A stretch of 64,000 nt of DNA. Source: JAGOMW01 sp964596675 (GTDB lineage Bacteria > Patescibacteriota > Gracilibacteria > BD1-5 > UBA2023). The stretch covers positions 87,253 to 151,252 of the forward strand of contig CAZQUZ010000002.1 of assembly GCA_964596675.1 (NCBI GenBank). The letters run 5' to 3'. Below, piece after piece: positions 1 to 11,272 of the stretch. Each line of letters starts with the position of its first letter. Within the stretch, counting starts at the first letter, position 1. A program made the translations under genes and the position numbers. The notes below the pieces were generated by a model, which worked only from the letters and a program-made list of their open reading frames with translations, was not told the origin of the DNA and ran no database searches.

Positions 1-476
1 ATATTGCCGAAAAAATTGCCCGGACGCACCTGGTCGATACCGATGAGCCATGCACGCTTCGTCACGTCGATGAGTGCCTGCGCTCGGGGGTCTATCTGCC
101 CGACGGTGTACATGCGAGACGCATCACCGAAGTATCCGTCCACGATAGTGGTGATGTCGATATTCAGGATGTCTCACTCCTTTAGTATCTCGTCGGCACG
201 TGGGATACCGTGACAGATGACGTCATTGAGCGATATGCAGGTATAGCGTGGATAGGCATTTTTGCCCTTACCCCAGACATTGCCCCCCTGGTAGTCGATA
301 CATGCAGATACTCCCCCGCCCTGGAGGATGTATGTGTTCATGATCTGGTCGAGCTCGAGTGTAGAAATCCCGGGCTTTATATATGTACCGATCATATCGA
401 GCGTGCGCGCAGTGAGGTTTCCAGCCTTTCGGATTCAGGCGATTTGCTCAGGAGTTTTTATGATGATTTTTGCCAT
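1..476 (-). CDS. map: methionine aminopeptidase type I (3' end outside window)
   Basis: Removes the N-terminal Met from new proteins in the cytoplasm using a two-metal centre. Reading TGA as Gly gives a protein starting MAKIIIKTPEQIAG followed by IRKAGNLTARTLDMIG. It continues with HGIPR and two metal-ligand Asp residues in the segments DITTIVDG and YFGDASRMYTVGQ, which is the usual order in this family. In-frame TGA codons lie at the Gly of IAGIRKAG and just after ILKE. The start ATG at 474-476 has no obvious Shine-Dalgarno site. The C-terminal half, with the remaining metal ligands, runs off the left edge. The family call is secure. Confidence 0.93.
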
Positions 477-561
477 ATTTTCGAAAAATTACTTGCAGTA
501 TAGAGAAATCTGCATAATATGCAAATATTGACAATCAATTAATTTATAAATCAATACACTT

Positions 562-1032
562 ATGGCAGAAGAAAATATACCATCATCAGTCGCATCTCAT
601 ACTCTGCTGGATATAGATGATCATGAATATGAAGCTCGACAAAAAATAACAAGATCAGCAGATGTATGAGTCCATACAGCAAAAAGAGTGACTGAAATCA
701 CACAGAAGCCAGAGTGGAACTTCGCGAAGATGAAACTCGGTGAGGTAAAGGCATGGACACGATCATCAGCGCATACATCAACTATCAAAAATCAACTCCA
801 TAGGGCTCAGATTTTTTCAGCTCCATCAGGGAAATATAATCTAGAAGGGAGAACTATCTCTGAGATACTGGCTATCATCGATGCGAAGATAGAGCCTCGT
901 CCTGACGCGACAGAAATAGCTGGAAGCAAAGAGGCATATAAAGCAGCGCTCGATGCTCGCCAACTCGAAAATACTCTAAATAGACTCGCAGAAAGATCGA
1001 GTGCCCCTATGAAAAGACGATATACATACTAA
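562..1032 (+). CDS. hypothetical protein, 156 aa
   Basis: No family recognised. The protein is soluble, mostly charged and helical in character, with no signal peptide or membrane segment. One in-frame TGA at 667-669 is read as Gly. The ATG at 562 is chosen because it precedes that TGA in frame and lies shortly after an AT-rich stretch with a TTGACA at about 533-538. The next gene starts 20 bases downstream on the same strand, so the two are probably co-transcribed. Confidence 0.75.
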
Positions 1033-1052
1033 CTATTCCTATACAAATCACT

Positions 1053-1409
1053 ATGCATCCAGATGTACCAAAAAATGAGGAAGTCCTCGGAGAAAATCTC
1101 AGTATCGCAGAGATGCGTAAACGGTGCTGAGTCGATATCCCTGTGCAGACAGCGATAAATCGTCTGAAAAATGCTGGAGTATATAAAGAAAGCGCGCATA
1201 GTAAGATATATCAGACCAGCGAATTGACTCGTGCGAGACTCCGAAAAATCCTCCTCACCGTCCGTCCACCAGAAACAGATAGTATAGAAAAACTCTGACT
1301 CGATGGATATCATGCGATTCTCGATAAGCAATCTCTAGAAGGGAGGGATTCTCGTGTCGACATGGCTCTCGTGAGAAATAGAGGAGGTAATGTAATCAAA
1401 AAATCCTAA
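1053..1409 (+). CDS. hypothetical protein, 118 aa
   Basis: No family recognised. The start ATG is at 1053 and the stop TAA at 1407-1409, with two in-frame TGA codons read as Gly (after MRKRC and after SIEKL). The segment from IAEMRKRCG through TAINRLKNAGVY looks like a small helix-turn-helix fold, so a DNA-binding role is possible but unproven. It follows the 156-aa gene closely and ends seven bases before the convergent ftsK stop. Confidence 0.7.
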
Positions 1410-1415
1410 AGATAC

Positions 1416-3584
1416 CTATCCTATCACCTCTCTCGGCTTTGATCCATCTGCCGGACCGACTATCCCGAGTCACTCGAGGATATCTACGACACGTGCAGCA
1501 CGACCGTAGCCGAGCTTCATATGGCGCTGTATCATAGAGGTCGAGCACTTCCCACTTGATCTGACGAGCTCGATAGCCTCTTCGACTATTTTCGGATCCT
1601 CGTCTCCATATCCCTCACTGCTCGCAGAGCCCTCATAGTTCCCACGGTCTCACTCTACGATACTCCTATCGTAGATGTCCTCGAGCATCGCAGGGTCGAT
1701 AGTACGCTTTATATGGTTCACGACACGCTCGACTTCATCGGTCTCGACGAGGACTCACTGGAGGCGAGTCGATGCCATGGCGCCCGTCGGGAAGTAGAGC
1801 ATATCACCACGTCCGAGGAGGTCCTCAGCCCCGATAGAGTCGAGTACCGTACGAGAGTCTACCTGAGACGCCACCGTGAATGCGACACGAGATGGGACAT
1901 TTGCCTTGATAAGGCCTGTGATGACATCCACGCTCGGTCGCTGTGTCGCGAGGATCATATGGAGTCATACGGCACGAGCTTTCTGAGCGATGCGGGTGAT
2001 AGACTGCTCGACTTCTTTCTTATTCCCGCTCATCATGAGATCTGCGAGCTCGTCGATGATGATGACGATGACTGGCATACGATCTTTCGGTCATACTTTC
2101 GCGTTGTATTCTTCGAGATTACGGACATTGAGAGGTTTGAGTGTGCTATAGCGGCGCTCCATCTCTGCGACCGACCATTTGAGAGCATTGAGTGCTTTAT
2201 CTGGATGATTGATGACGGGTGTCAGGAGATGTGGGATGCCATCATAGATACCGAGCTCCACCTGCTTCGGATCCACCATGATCATACGGAGCTCACTCGG
2301 AGTATTTTTATAGAGGAGCGAGAGGATAAATCCATTCATCCCTACAGACTTACCACTGCCCGTCTGACCTGCTATGAGGAGATGTGGCATCTTCGCGAGA
2401 TCTCAGGCGATATAGTCACCATTTATGTCCTTACCCATGGCGAGTGCGATCTTCGACTTATGATGGGCAAATACACCATCTTCGAGGACTTCACGGATAC
2501 TGACGATATCTCGCTTTTCATTCGGCACTTCGATACCGACGAGGCCGAGTCCTGGGATAGGTGCCTGGATACGGATAGATTTCGCCTTGAGGGCGAGGGT
2601 GAGGTCTTTTTTTAGGCTCTCTATCTTCGATAGTCGCACTCACTCACTCGGTCGGAGACGATACTGTATGACGGTCGGTCCGACACTCTCACCCTCCATA
2701 TCGACATCGATACCGAACTGGAGGAGTGTCTTTTGGATGAGGATAGACTTCTCCTCGATCTCATCGGGAGAGACGAGATTTCTGTGCTCGACTTGATTGA
2801 GGAGCTTCGTGCTCGGGAAGTCCCATGCGCCGAAGTCCACGGTCGGATGCTTCACTTTCGACTCTATCACTTTGCCATCTGGAGTCTCGAGTGGTACTTT
2901 TTTCGTGAGACCAGAGAGGGCATTCGAGAGGATAGATTTGCCAGAGAGTGGTGATTTTTCTTCTTTGGGTGGAGTTTTTGCTTTTTGGATGTTTTCGAGC
3001 TTGCGTTCGAGCTCTTCAGCCTTTTTCTTATAGGTGTCATCGAGCTTGCTCCTGCGTACGGGTGGCTCATCCTCCTCATCTGGGAGTACTGCCTGGCGGA
3101 CACTCGAGAGCGATGGAGCCGCAGCGCGGACATGTGAGAGGAGGGTGCGGTATGAGATGCGGAGTGTCATCCAGAGGCTCGCGAAAAATACTGTCACGAA
3201 ACCGAGTATGCTCGCCGATGGACCAAAAAATCTCACCGCCTGCTCATGCAGATCGAAAAATCCGACCACATCACCGTCGACCATGCCGATGAGTGAGGTG
3301 ACCGCGAGAAAAAAGAGAAATAATCCTGTCAGACGTGCTCATGACCAGGATGCTTTTTTTATGATGATCATCGTCCCGAGGATGATGAGTATGGGTGCAG
3401 ATATCCAGCGATACTGCTCTCCGAAGAGGATGAGCCCCAGTGATGAGAGGTACTTCCCTGCTATGGATGCTTCCTTGGTCGCGAGGAGCATGAGTGCTCA
3501 GATGATGACGAGGAGTCATCCTGCGATGATATTCTGGAGCTCTACCGTCATGAACGCTTTATGTGTGGTTTTCTTTTTCGCCAT
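1416..3584 (-). CDS. ftsK: DNA translocase FtsK
   Basis: Hexameric ATP-driven DNA pump at the division septum that clears and segregates chromosome ends. The 722-aa protein has an N-terminal membrane domain of about four helices (residues 1-150), a charged linker, and the motor domain. Walker A is GQTGSGKS at about residues 406-413, and Walker B is in IIIDELADLM. ATQRPSVDVITG follows, and the C-terminal winged-helix gamma domain ends with SMIQRHMKLGYGRAARVVDILEWLGIVG. The gene is broken by about eight in-frame TGA codons, all at plausible Gly positions. It is shorter than E. coli FtsK because the linker is short. The start is ATG 3582-3584 and the stop TAG 1416-1418. Confidence 0.95.
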
Positions 3585-3951
3585 GGAGGTATTATATAGA
3601 AAGCATGCAGCGTTGCAAAAGGAAAGTAAAAATATATTTTACGATATTTATAGAAAATGTTTTGACAAGAGCACTAGGATTTATAGTATCAGATTCGGAA
3701 AGTAGTCCATGTATTTTGGTACGACAGTAACAGAGACTGTATGTCATATAAAAATGCTTAGGTGCTAACGTCTAAGAATACAGTAATGTAGCTGGTATCA
3801 TGTGGTGCTACTTTCCACCAAATCCTAAGTGCTCACTTCTCTGAATGTAGAGCATTTTCTTTTTGTATTTTTCTTGCATTTTCCTTCTTTTTGCATAGAT
3901 TTCATCTCATCTTTACGCTTTGTAGAGAATTGGTTTTCTAAAAATTTCACT
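3585..3951. other. intergenic stretch with a plus-strand promoter and possible structured leader
   Basis: No open frame of note. A TTGACA at 3662-3667 and TAGTAT at 3684-3689 (16-base spacer) form a plausible plus-strand promoter, which predicts a leader of about 255 bases before the membrane protein at 3952. That leader contains short inverted repeats, such as CTTAG...CTAAG around 3759-3778. It also has related sequences near 3759-3771 (CTTAGGTGCTAAC) and 3823-3835 (CCTAAGTGCTCAC). It could be a long regulated 5' UTR or a separate small RNA. Confidence 0.4.
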
Positions 3952-4458
3952 ATGCTCAAACTCATCGAAACACTCCGCTCGAAACCGAGCGATAAAAACA
4001 TCCGCATCATCCGTATCATCTTTGCCCTGATACTCCTAGGGGTAATATATTTTGGCTTCCAGAAGACATCTTTCGAGTATGCTGCTATCCCAGCATGAGC
4101 GCTCTATGTGCTCTATATCTTCCCTCTTATCGGTCTCGTGCGCGGTATACTCGATCCAGGTATCATGCGGCGCAAGCTCTGGAAGTGGACCCAAGTCGGT
4201 TTCGGTATAGTTTTGATGGTGATGGCACTCTTTCTCATCGAGACAGATACTGCGACTGAAGCAGTGACGCCGGTAGGTGGAGAGATATCTGCATCAGCTC
4301 TCGTAGCAGGTGCCTCCCGAGAGACAGTTATCGATACAGATTTCTGGGTAGGTTTTCTCGGATTCTGGCTGACACTCGCTGGACTCACACTCGCATCGAA
4401 AAATATCACGAAGAAAAATGAGCGATACGGTGAGATCGTGAAAAAGATACGTGTATAA
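3952..4458 (+). CDS. hypothetical membrane protein, 168 aa
   Basis: Not assigned to a family. After a basic N-terminus (MLKLIETLRSKPSDKN) there are about four hydrophobic segments: IIRIIFALILLGVIYFGF, YVLYIFPLIGLV, FGIVLMVMALFLI and WVGFLGFWLTLAGLTLA. An extracytoplasmic Thr/Ala/Val-rich loop lies between the last two. One TGA at about 4099 is read as Gly between helix 1 and helix 2. It is a single gene, followed by its own terminator at 4482-4510. Confidence 0.8.
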
Positions 4459-4481
4459 GCTGCTGGTTCTTTTCATACGAT

Positions 4482-4510
4482 AAATCCCTACAAAAACTAG
4501 GGATTTTTTT
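4482..4510 (+). terminator. rho-independent terminator
   Basis: AAATCCCTA pairs with TAGGGATTT across a seven-base loop and is followed by a run of T. It lies 23 bases after the stop of the membrane protein at 3952-4458. Confidence 0.85.
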
Positions 4511-4537
4511 GACACAGGAGAAAATATCTGATAGAGT
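4509..4537 (+). promoter_or_regulatory. sigma70-type promoter
   Basis: TTGACA at 4509-4514 and TAGAGT at 4532-4537, with a 17-base spacer. The -35 box overlaps the T tract of the preceding terminator. The ATG of the small gene begins only five bases after the -10 box, which fits a leaderless mRNA. Confidence 0.55.
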
Positions 4538-4541
4538 GTAT

Positions 4542-4739
4542 ATGTCTACTTCACAGATAGGTAACTTCATATACCGACTTCGGAGATTGGGTCATCTAAA
4601 GTGATCTCAGTCTCAGAATCCATACAAATACACATACGAGCGCCAACGCTTATACAACTATACAAATCGCGACTCCATAAAGGATAGCAAAAAATATAAA
4701 GAGCTGGTTATACTCTCAAAAAAAACCAAAGTGCAGTAG
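4542..4739 (+). CDS. small basic hypothetical protein, 65 aa
   Basis: A short gene readable only when the TGA after RRLGHLK is taken as Gly. The product is rich in Lys, Arg, Tyr and Ser (MSTSQIGNFIYRLRRLG at the start, SKKTKVQ at the end) with no membrane segment. Support comes from context: a good promoter immediately upstream and a long hairpin with a T tract at 4781-4840 downstream, in a stretch otherwise empty. Function unknown. It could be a nucleic-acid-binding peptide, but nothing proves translation. Confidence 0.5.
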
Positions 4740-4780
4740 ACCATAGATTTTCTCAAAATGAAGATAAGAGAAAATATCAT

Positions 4781-4840
4781 AATCCCCCTCTCAGGCTTAC
4801 TAATTTATTTATACAGCCACGTTATGAGAGTGGGATTTTT
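4781..4840 (+). terminator. long-stem terminator
   Basis: AATCCCCCTCTCA at 4781-4793 pairs, with small bulges, with TGAGAGTGGGATT at 4825-4837. The loop has an inner GGCT/AGCC pair, and T residues follow. It would end the transcript of the 65-aa gene and may also serve the convergent ychF, whose stop codon lies at its edge. Confidence 0.6.
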
Positions 4841-5928
4841 TATGCACCGAACTTAAAGAGCATAATATCGCCATCCTGTACGATATACTCCTTGCCTTCC
4901 ATCTTTACCCTTCACTTCTCTCTCGCTCCTGCCCATCCACCGTATTCGACGAGGTCTTTCCAGTTCACGGTCTCTGCCTTTATGAATTTTTTCTGGAAAT
5001 CAGTATGGATGACTCCGGCTGCCTCTGGTGCTGTCCAGCCCTGATGTATCGTCCATGCACGGACCTCTACCTCCCCTGCTGTGAAGTAGTACTGGAGTCC
5101 GAGGAGATGATAACACGTACGGATAATCTCGTCCATCGGCGAGAAATCTATCCCCATATCTGAGAGGAACATCTTCTTATCTTCGTCAGAGAACTCGAGC
5201 ATATCCATCTCGATCTTCGCGCTCACTGGCATGACTGGTATCTGCGTATCAACTATTCCCGTTATGGCTCTGAGCTCGGACTCTGGAGTATTTACGCGGT
5301 CTTCTGTGACATTCACCGCATAGATAAATGGCTTTGCCGTGAGGAGATGGAGGTCTGATATGGATTTTTTCTCTTCATCGGTCATCTCCATGAGTGAGGC
5401 GATCTTCCCAGATTCGAGGTGAGACTTGAGTCGAGCATATATTTCTTCATGAGCTTTGGCTTCTTTGTCTCCGCTTCGCGCCTTTTTCGCATTATCCCCG
5501 ATACGCTTGTCGAGTGTCTCGAGATCCGCGATGATGAGCTCAGTATTTATGATCTCGATATCACGCTTCGGGTCGATAGAGCCACTCACATGGTGGACAT
5601 TCGAGTCATCGAACGCGCGTACTACCTGGAGGACTGCATCGACATTTCGTATGTGTGAGAGGAACTTATTCCCGAGTCACTCACCCTTACTCGCACCCTC
5701 TACGAGTCCAGCGATATCGACGAATTCGACACTTGCAGGGATGATTTTGGCACCATTCACGACAGCACGGATTTGCTCGAGGCGATCATCATTTACATTT
5801 ACGATACCGACATTTGGCTCTATGGTACAAAATGGAAAATTCGCAGCCTCTGCGGCGTATGATTTGGTGAGTGCATTAAAAAGTGTGGATTTACCGACGT
5901 TCGGGAGTCCTACTATACCAATCTGCAT
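4840..5928 (-). CDS. ychF: redox-regulated ATPase/GTPase YchF (Obg-like)
   Basis: A translation-factor-like P-loop NTPase of the Obg/HflX group that binds ribosomes and prefers ATP. The 362-aa length matches the family. The N-terminus is MQIGIVGLPNVGKSTLFNAL (P-loop at about residues 7-15). Next come FVDIAGLVEGASKGEG, in which the last Gly is the TGA at 5674-5676, and the helical insert KSHLESGK. The C-terminal TGS domain contains YYFTAGEVEVRAWTI and ends DGDIMLFKFGA. A second TGA (4912-4914) follows GAREK. The ATG at 5926-5928 is fixed by the family's usual N-terminus. Confidence 0.96.
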
Positions 5929-5965
5929 AAAAATATATAAATAAATGAATAATGAATTCTGTCCT

Positions 5966-6202
5966 CTAGAATTCGAGTTTTTGTGTATTCGTGGATGGGG
6001 ACTTACTCGGAGTAGTGTCGGTGAGTATCTTATATGCTCAGAAGATGGCGATGAGAATAATGGTAATCAGATATATCCTGAGCACTATCTTCAGTGATGG
6101 TGAATAATCACGAAATGTGCCTATATGCATGACGACTATCATCACAAAGGCAAAGAGTATGATCAGTACCGCGAGATATATGATGAGAAGTGTAATCGGC
6201 AT
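5966..6202 (-). CDS. small membrane protein, 78 aa
   Basis: Two hydrophobic segments: ITLLIIYLAVLIILFAFVM and IVLRIYLITIILIAIFGAY, the Gly being a TGA. They are followed by a Ser/Thr/Pro-rich tail (TDTTPSKSPSTNTQKLEF). No family recognised. It lies between ychF and the Pro/Thr-rich gene on the same strand. The terminator at 6255-6284 separates it from the latter, so it has its own promoter or is read weakly from upstream. Confidence 0.7.
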
Positions 6203-6254
6203 AGAAAAACAAAAAGCTCATATATAGACTATTTATTTTTCTCTAAAAAACAAG

Positions 6255-6284
6255 AAAAAAGAAGTCTCGTGAGACTTCTTTTTT
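6255..6284 (-). terminator. bidirectional hairpin terminator
   Basis: AAAAGAAGTCTC and GAGACTTCTTTT form a near-perfect stem around a short GT loop, flanked by A and T tracts on the two sides. It sits just after the stop of the minus-strand gene ending at 6288. Confidence 0.85.
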
Positions 6285-6287
6285 CTT

Positions 6288-7271
6288 TTATGCATCTACA
6301 TGTTCCACTTTATGGTGTTTATGGACTGGATGTTTTGCTCCGATGTCTTCGAGTGTTGACTCGACGCTCGTCACTTGTTTTTTATTTTCTTCATCTTTTT
6401 TTAGTTCTGTCTCGAGTATTTTTCTCATATGCATAGCATGCTCACGTTCCTTATCCATGATGAGCTTCTCTGTGTGTGCAGTCTTTTCGAGTTCAGTAAA
6501 GCGGAGTTTTTCCATCTTATATCCGAGCTCTTCCGTCTCTTTCGCAGTATGACGAGTATCAATATTTCCGATCATGACATCGATGTTGGCGAGTGACTTT
6601 TCGATAAATTCTCGTGGAGTCGAAAAGTTGTGAGTAGAATCGATCACTTCGTTCATAGGAGCTGGTGTTATAGGAGTTTCTGTGTTTGATGTTATCGGAG
6701 CTGGAGCCTCGACGATAGGAGTGATAGTAGGCTCTGCTGCCATGATGCTATCGAATATACTACCACTGTTTGATACTACCGGAGCTGGAGTCGTGACAGT
6801 AGCTACTTCGGGAACTGGAGTTGGAGCTGGTGTCGGTGTACTCTCGAACATTTCAGTCAGAGGAGTTGGTGTCTGAGGTACGATAGTTTCTACTGCTGCT
6901 GGAGTCGGGTCAATAACAGGACTCTCAATAGATGCTACAGGAGTGGGGATCATTTCTGCTACCGTATTCGATGGAGCTGGGACTACTGACTCGATAATCG
7001 GAGCTGGAGTCGATACGAGTATAGAGCTCGTATCTGCCTCTGCATGGAGAGTCGGAGCAGTGGCACTAGCATTCATGGCATCGATATTCTGACTCTCTGT
7101 ATCAGCTCAAAATACAGTCTCTTCAGATGATTTCTCTATGATGATAGGAGTATCGTCGTGTGGAGGCTGTCCGCTCCCTGTGGGAGTTGTTCCTCCGCTC
7201 ACACCACTGAGTGGGTCTGCCTGAGCGCCAGTATGTTCTGGTTTTTTGAGGATGTCGTCAAAAAGTCACAT
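6288..7271 (-). CDS. Pro/Thr/Ala-rich protein with charged C-terminal helix, 327 aa
   Basis: No family recognised. Residues 1-65 are polar and start with MG, in which the second codon is TGA. Residues 66-175 are a low-complexity stretch of repeated TPAP, VVPAP and PTPAP units. The last 140 residues (from THNFSTPREFIEKSLAN) are strongly charged and predicted helical or coiled-coil, ending KHPVHKHHKVEHVDA. There is no signal peptide, so it looks like an intracellular scaffold or linker protein. The start at 7269-7271 was chosen by reading through TGA codons at residue 2 and near residue 55. Confidence 0.75.
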
Positions 7272-7386
7272 AAGAGTAAAAATTAATAATACAAAGAAAG
7301 CATATCACTTCTTTTTTTAAAATGCAAATTTTGACGCATTTTTTATTTTTACTGGAAAAAATACATATTTTTCATACACTCACGTC

Positions 7387-10300
7387 ATGTCATTTGTCCA
7401 CCTCCATACACATTCACACTATACATTCCAGCGCTCACTCGGGACTCCTGAGATGATAGCGAAAAAAGCAAAAGAACATGGGCAGACTGCTATCGCACTC
7501 ACGGATACCGGGAATATGTACGGAGCATTTGAGTTCTATAAGGCGTGTAAATCTGAGGGCGTGAAGCCTATCGTATGAGTCGAGTTCCTCATCTCGAAAA
7601 AATGAAGAGCCAATCGTGATAAGGATAATGAGATATATGAGATAGTACTCCTCGCGAAAAATATCGAATGATACCAACACCTCATCGAGCTCGTCACACT
7701 CTCCCAGCTCGAGTGATATATATGAGGTCGTCCTCGTATCGACTTCGAGCTCCTCGAAGAGTATCATGGTGGACTCATCGGACTCTCTGGTTCTATGTAT
7801 GGTGAGATAGCGCAGATGATATCGACGGGTCGAGATGAGTCACTCATCTGTGAGCGTATCGACTACTATACGAGAGTATTCGGTGAGGGGCACTACTATC
7901 TCGAGATGGAGGAGCATCCAGATAAGCCGCTCCAGTGAAATATAAACAACACTATCATCGCACTCGGTAAAAAATACGGCTATGAATATGTCGGTACGAA
8001 TAATAGCTACTATATATCGCCAGATGACGCCTCAGTGCAGGATATGATGATGTCGGTCGCAGATGGACGAGCTCTCGATGATCCAGATCGTACGACACTC
8101 ATGAATGGTGACTACTCTATACGCTCGTCTCGTGAGATGGAGGAGCTCTTCGTCTATGCGCCGAAAGCATATGAAAATACCGCGAAAATCGCTGACATGA
8201 TAGATCTCCAGATAGCCTATGGAGACTATAAGATACCAAAATTTCCACTTTCAGTGAGTGATATGGAGCTCTATAGATCATTTCTCAGTCACTATGATGC
8301 TGGATATCAGAAGCTCAGTGAAGAAGAATGGTTTCTCCGAAAACTCTGTATCGATGGACTCCTCGGTCGATATGATATCGCTCTCGATGATGATGCCAAA
8401 AATACCATGATATCAAAACTCGTGGTCTCTCGTCCAGAAAAAAAGCTTTCTGATATGAGTCTCGATGAGCTTCATGTACTCTCAGAAGCACATTATCCAG
8501 ATTCAAAAAAATTACTTATCGCGAAAATAAGTGATAATGAAAAAGAGATTATCAGTCGTCTCGAGTATGAGCTCCTCGTCGTAGATCTCATGGGATTTAA
8601 TGGATATTTTTGTATCGTGGCGGACTTTATCAAGTATGGAAAAGAAAATGGTGTCCCAGTCGGGCCGGGCCGTGGATCCGCAGCAGGTGCTATACTCGCG
8701 TATCTCTCAGGTATCACCGATATCGATCCACTTCGCTATGGTCTCCTTTTTGAGCGATTTCTGAATCCCTCTCGTGTCTCCATGCCAGATATCGATGTAG
8801 ACTTTTCGGATGAGGGACGTGATAAGGTGCTCACCTATGTCCGTGAGAAATACGGAGCAGATCATGTGGCTCAGGTATGTACATTTGGTACACTCGCAGC
8901 GCGTGCAGCAGTGAAAGATGCATGACGTGCTTTTGGTGTGCCATTTGGCGAGATGAATACCTTTGCGAAGCTCATACCCGCGCGGCCGGGTATCAGCCTC
9001 CTCCAGGCACTCGAAGAATCCACAGAGTTTAAGACCGCGTATGATACCGATGAAAAGTATAAAAAAATCGTCGATACTGCTCTCAAGATGGAGGGCTCTG
9101 TACGTCAGCTCTGAGTCCATGCCTGTGCGGTCATCATCGCTCCAGAGCCGATGAAGCACTTCTGTCCACTCCAGCCACCACCGAAAGATCCGACCTCTAT
9201 CGTGACGCAGTTTTCTGCTGGTCCACTCGAAGAGCTCTGACTCCTGAAGATGGACTTTCTCTGACTCCGTAACCTCTCTATCCTCGACCGAGCCAAAAAA
9301 ATCGTCCAGGAAGTCCACTCTATAGAGGTAGACCTCCTAAAGATAGACTATGAAGATCCGAAAGTACTCGCACTCTTTGGTGAGGGTGATATGACGGGAG
9401 TATTTCAGTTCGAATCGGCGGGGATGCGACGCTATCTCAAGGAACTCAAACCATCTGCTTTCGAAGACCTCATCGCGATGGTATCACTCTATCGTCCTGG
9501 TCCTATGGGATATATTCCAGACTTTATCGATCGAAAGTTCGGACGTAAGACGGTAGAGTATCCACACCCGTCACTCGAAGCAATCCTCCGTCCGACTTAT
9601 GGTATCGCGGTATATCAGGAGCAGATTATGCAGCTTGTACAGGCATTCGCAGGGTTTTCTCTCGGTGAGGCGGATATCCTCCGTCGTGCTATCGGTAAGA
9701 AAAAATATGAACTCCTTATGGAACAACGAGGCAAATTTATCACGGCTGCGAGCAAGGAGTGACATCCAGAAGAGCTCGCGATATATATCTTCGATGAGAT
9801 TATCGAGCCATTTGCTGGATATGGATTCAATAAATCGCACGCAGCCTGCTATGCGATGATCGCCTATCAGACGGCTCATATGAAGACCTACTATCCGACC
9901 GAGTTCATGGTCGCGATGATGACCTCAGATGAGGAAGATACAGATCGTATACGTCTCGAGATAGAAGAAGCGCGCCAGAAAGACCTCAAAATCCTCCCAC
10001 CAGATATCAATGAATCTCGAAAACACTTTACCTATATAGATGCGCATACTATCCGTTTTGGACTCAAGGCGATCAAGTGACTCGGTGATGGTCCAGTGGA
10101 TACTATACTCGCAGCACGGAAGTGAGGTGAGTTCACTTCCCTATATGACTGTATCGAGCGCACGGGTGGAGATGTGATCAATAAAAAATCTCTCGAATCA
10201 CTCATCTACTCATGAGCACTCGATAGATTCGGTGAACGTGCGAGTCTCCTAGCCTCTATCGTGAAGATGAGCGCATATGAAAAAGAGATACAGTCTAAAC

Positions 10301-11268
10301 GCGAAACATCGCAAATAGGATTATTCGATATTTCTGATGATACGGGGAGCCACGGAGCCCAGTTCGAGCTGACCAAGACGGAGCCTCTCTCATTCGAGGC
10401 GCGTATGAAGTGAGAAAAAGCGATGATAGGATATCCTGTATCAGGACATCCGCTCGATGGTATGTCTGACTTTATCCGTGCGAGATCTAAAAATCTCGGT
10501 CCCATATTCGAATGGATGGCATCACTCGATGAGGTCGTCGTAGCACCCATCGTTTCGTCAGTATCTGTATCTGAGGAGTGAGAACCGAGCGATCCGCTCG
10601 AGCCAAGTGAATCACTCACGGATAACGATGTTCCACCACCTCCAGAGCTCCCTCCTATCGAAGAAGAAAGAGAGGAATCCATCTATGCTCAGCTCATATG
10701 AGTAGTCGCGAATGTTCGCAAGATGCAGACAAAGTCTGGTGGCATGATGCTCGTGGCAGTTGTAGAGACGGTGGGGTTTGATTTTCGTGTCGTGATATTC
10801 CCGAAAGACTATGAGAAATACGAATCCAAGATAGAAGAAGATACTATCGTCGTCGTCGATGGTCGCGTGAAGTTCGATCGAGAGGCGGGTGAGATTAGTA
10901 TATTTCCATCGGCAGGATTCGGGAAAAAACGCATGGACAGCGATGGTGCAGTGAAGTGTTTTTCTATCTCCGCATTTCGTGAGATGGCCTTCTCGAAGAT
11001 GAGGACATCTGATGCTCCGAAGGACTTGCCTGATGCAGAGCCATTTCTCGATGTAAAAGTAGGTACTACGGAGGCGGCTCGCTCTATCATCGATATCCCA
11101 TCTTTCTGGACCAAGGAAGACCTCCTCGATCTCCGTGACTTCCTCGAGAAGTCAGAACCATGACTCACTCCTGTCTGGATACGGATACATGGACTCGAGA
11201 AAGATACGAAGTTCTCTATCGCATCTCTCGCAGATCTCGAGAGTTGGCTCGAGAAGAAAGGAGTCTAA
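7387..11268 (+). CDS. dnaE: DNA polymerase III alpha subunit
   Basis: Replicative DNA polymerase of 1293 aa. The N-terminal PHP domain begins MSFVHLHTHSHYTFQRSLG. The polymerase core carries the catalytic Asp pair in PDIDVDFSDEGRD (about residues 468 and 470) and the third Asp in LLKMDFLGLRNLS (about 623). A helix-hairpin-helix and an OB-fold domain follow (VANVRKMQTKSGG onward, residues about 1110-1180). Some twenty in-frame TGA codons are scattered through the gene at Gly positions, including the G of MDFLGLRN. No proofreading domain is inserted. It is flanked by convergent and divergent single genes rather than an operon. Confidence 0.96.
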
Positions 11269-11272
11269 GCAT

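Noticed and set aside
1713..2615. 300-codon open frame on the plus strand
   Set aside because: It lies wholly antisense to ftsK, whose motifs are clear on the minus strand. Its composition is the mirror of the CTC/GAC-rich ftsK codons.
7387..11268. Apparent series of frameshifts or pseudogene fragments in dnaE and most other genes
   Set aside because: All breaks are TGA in the same frame, and reading TGA as Gly restores full-length proteins with intact motifs.
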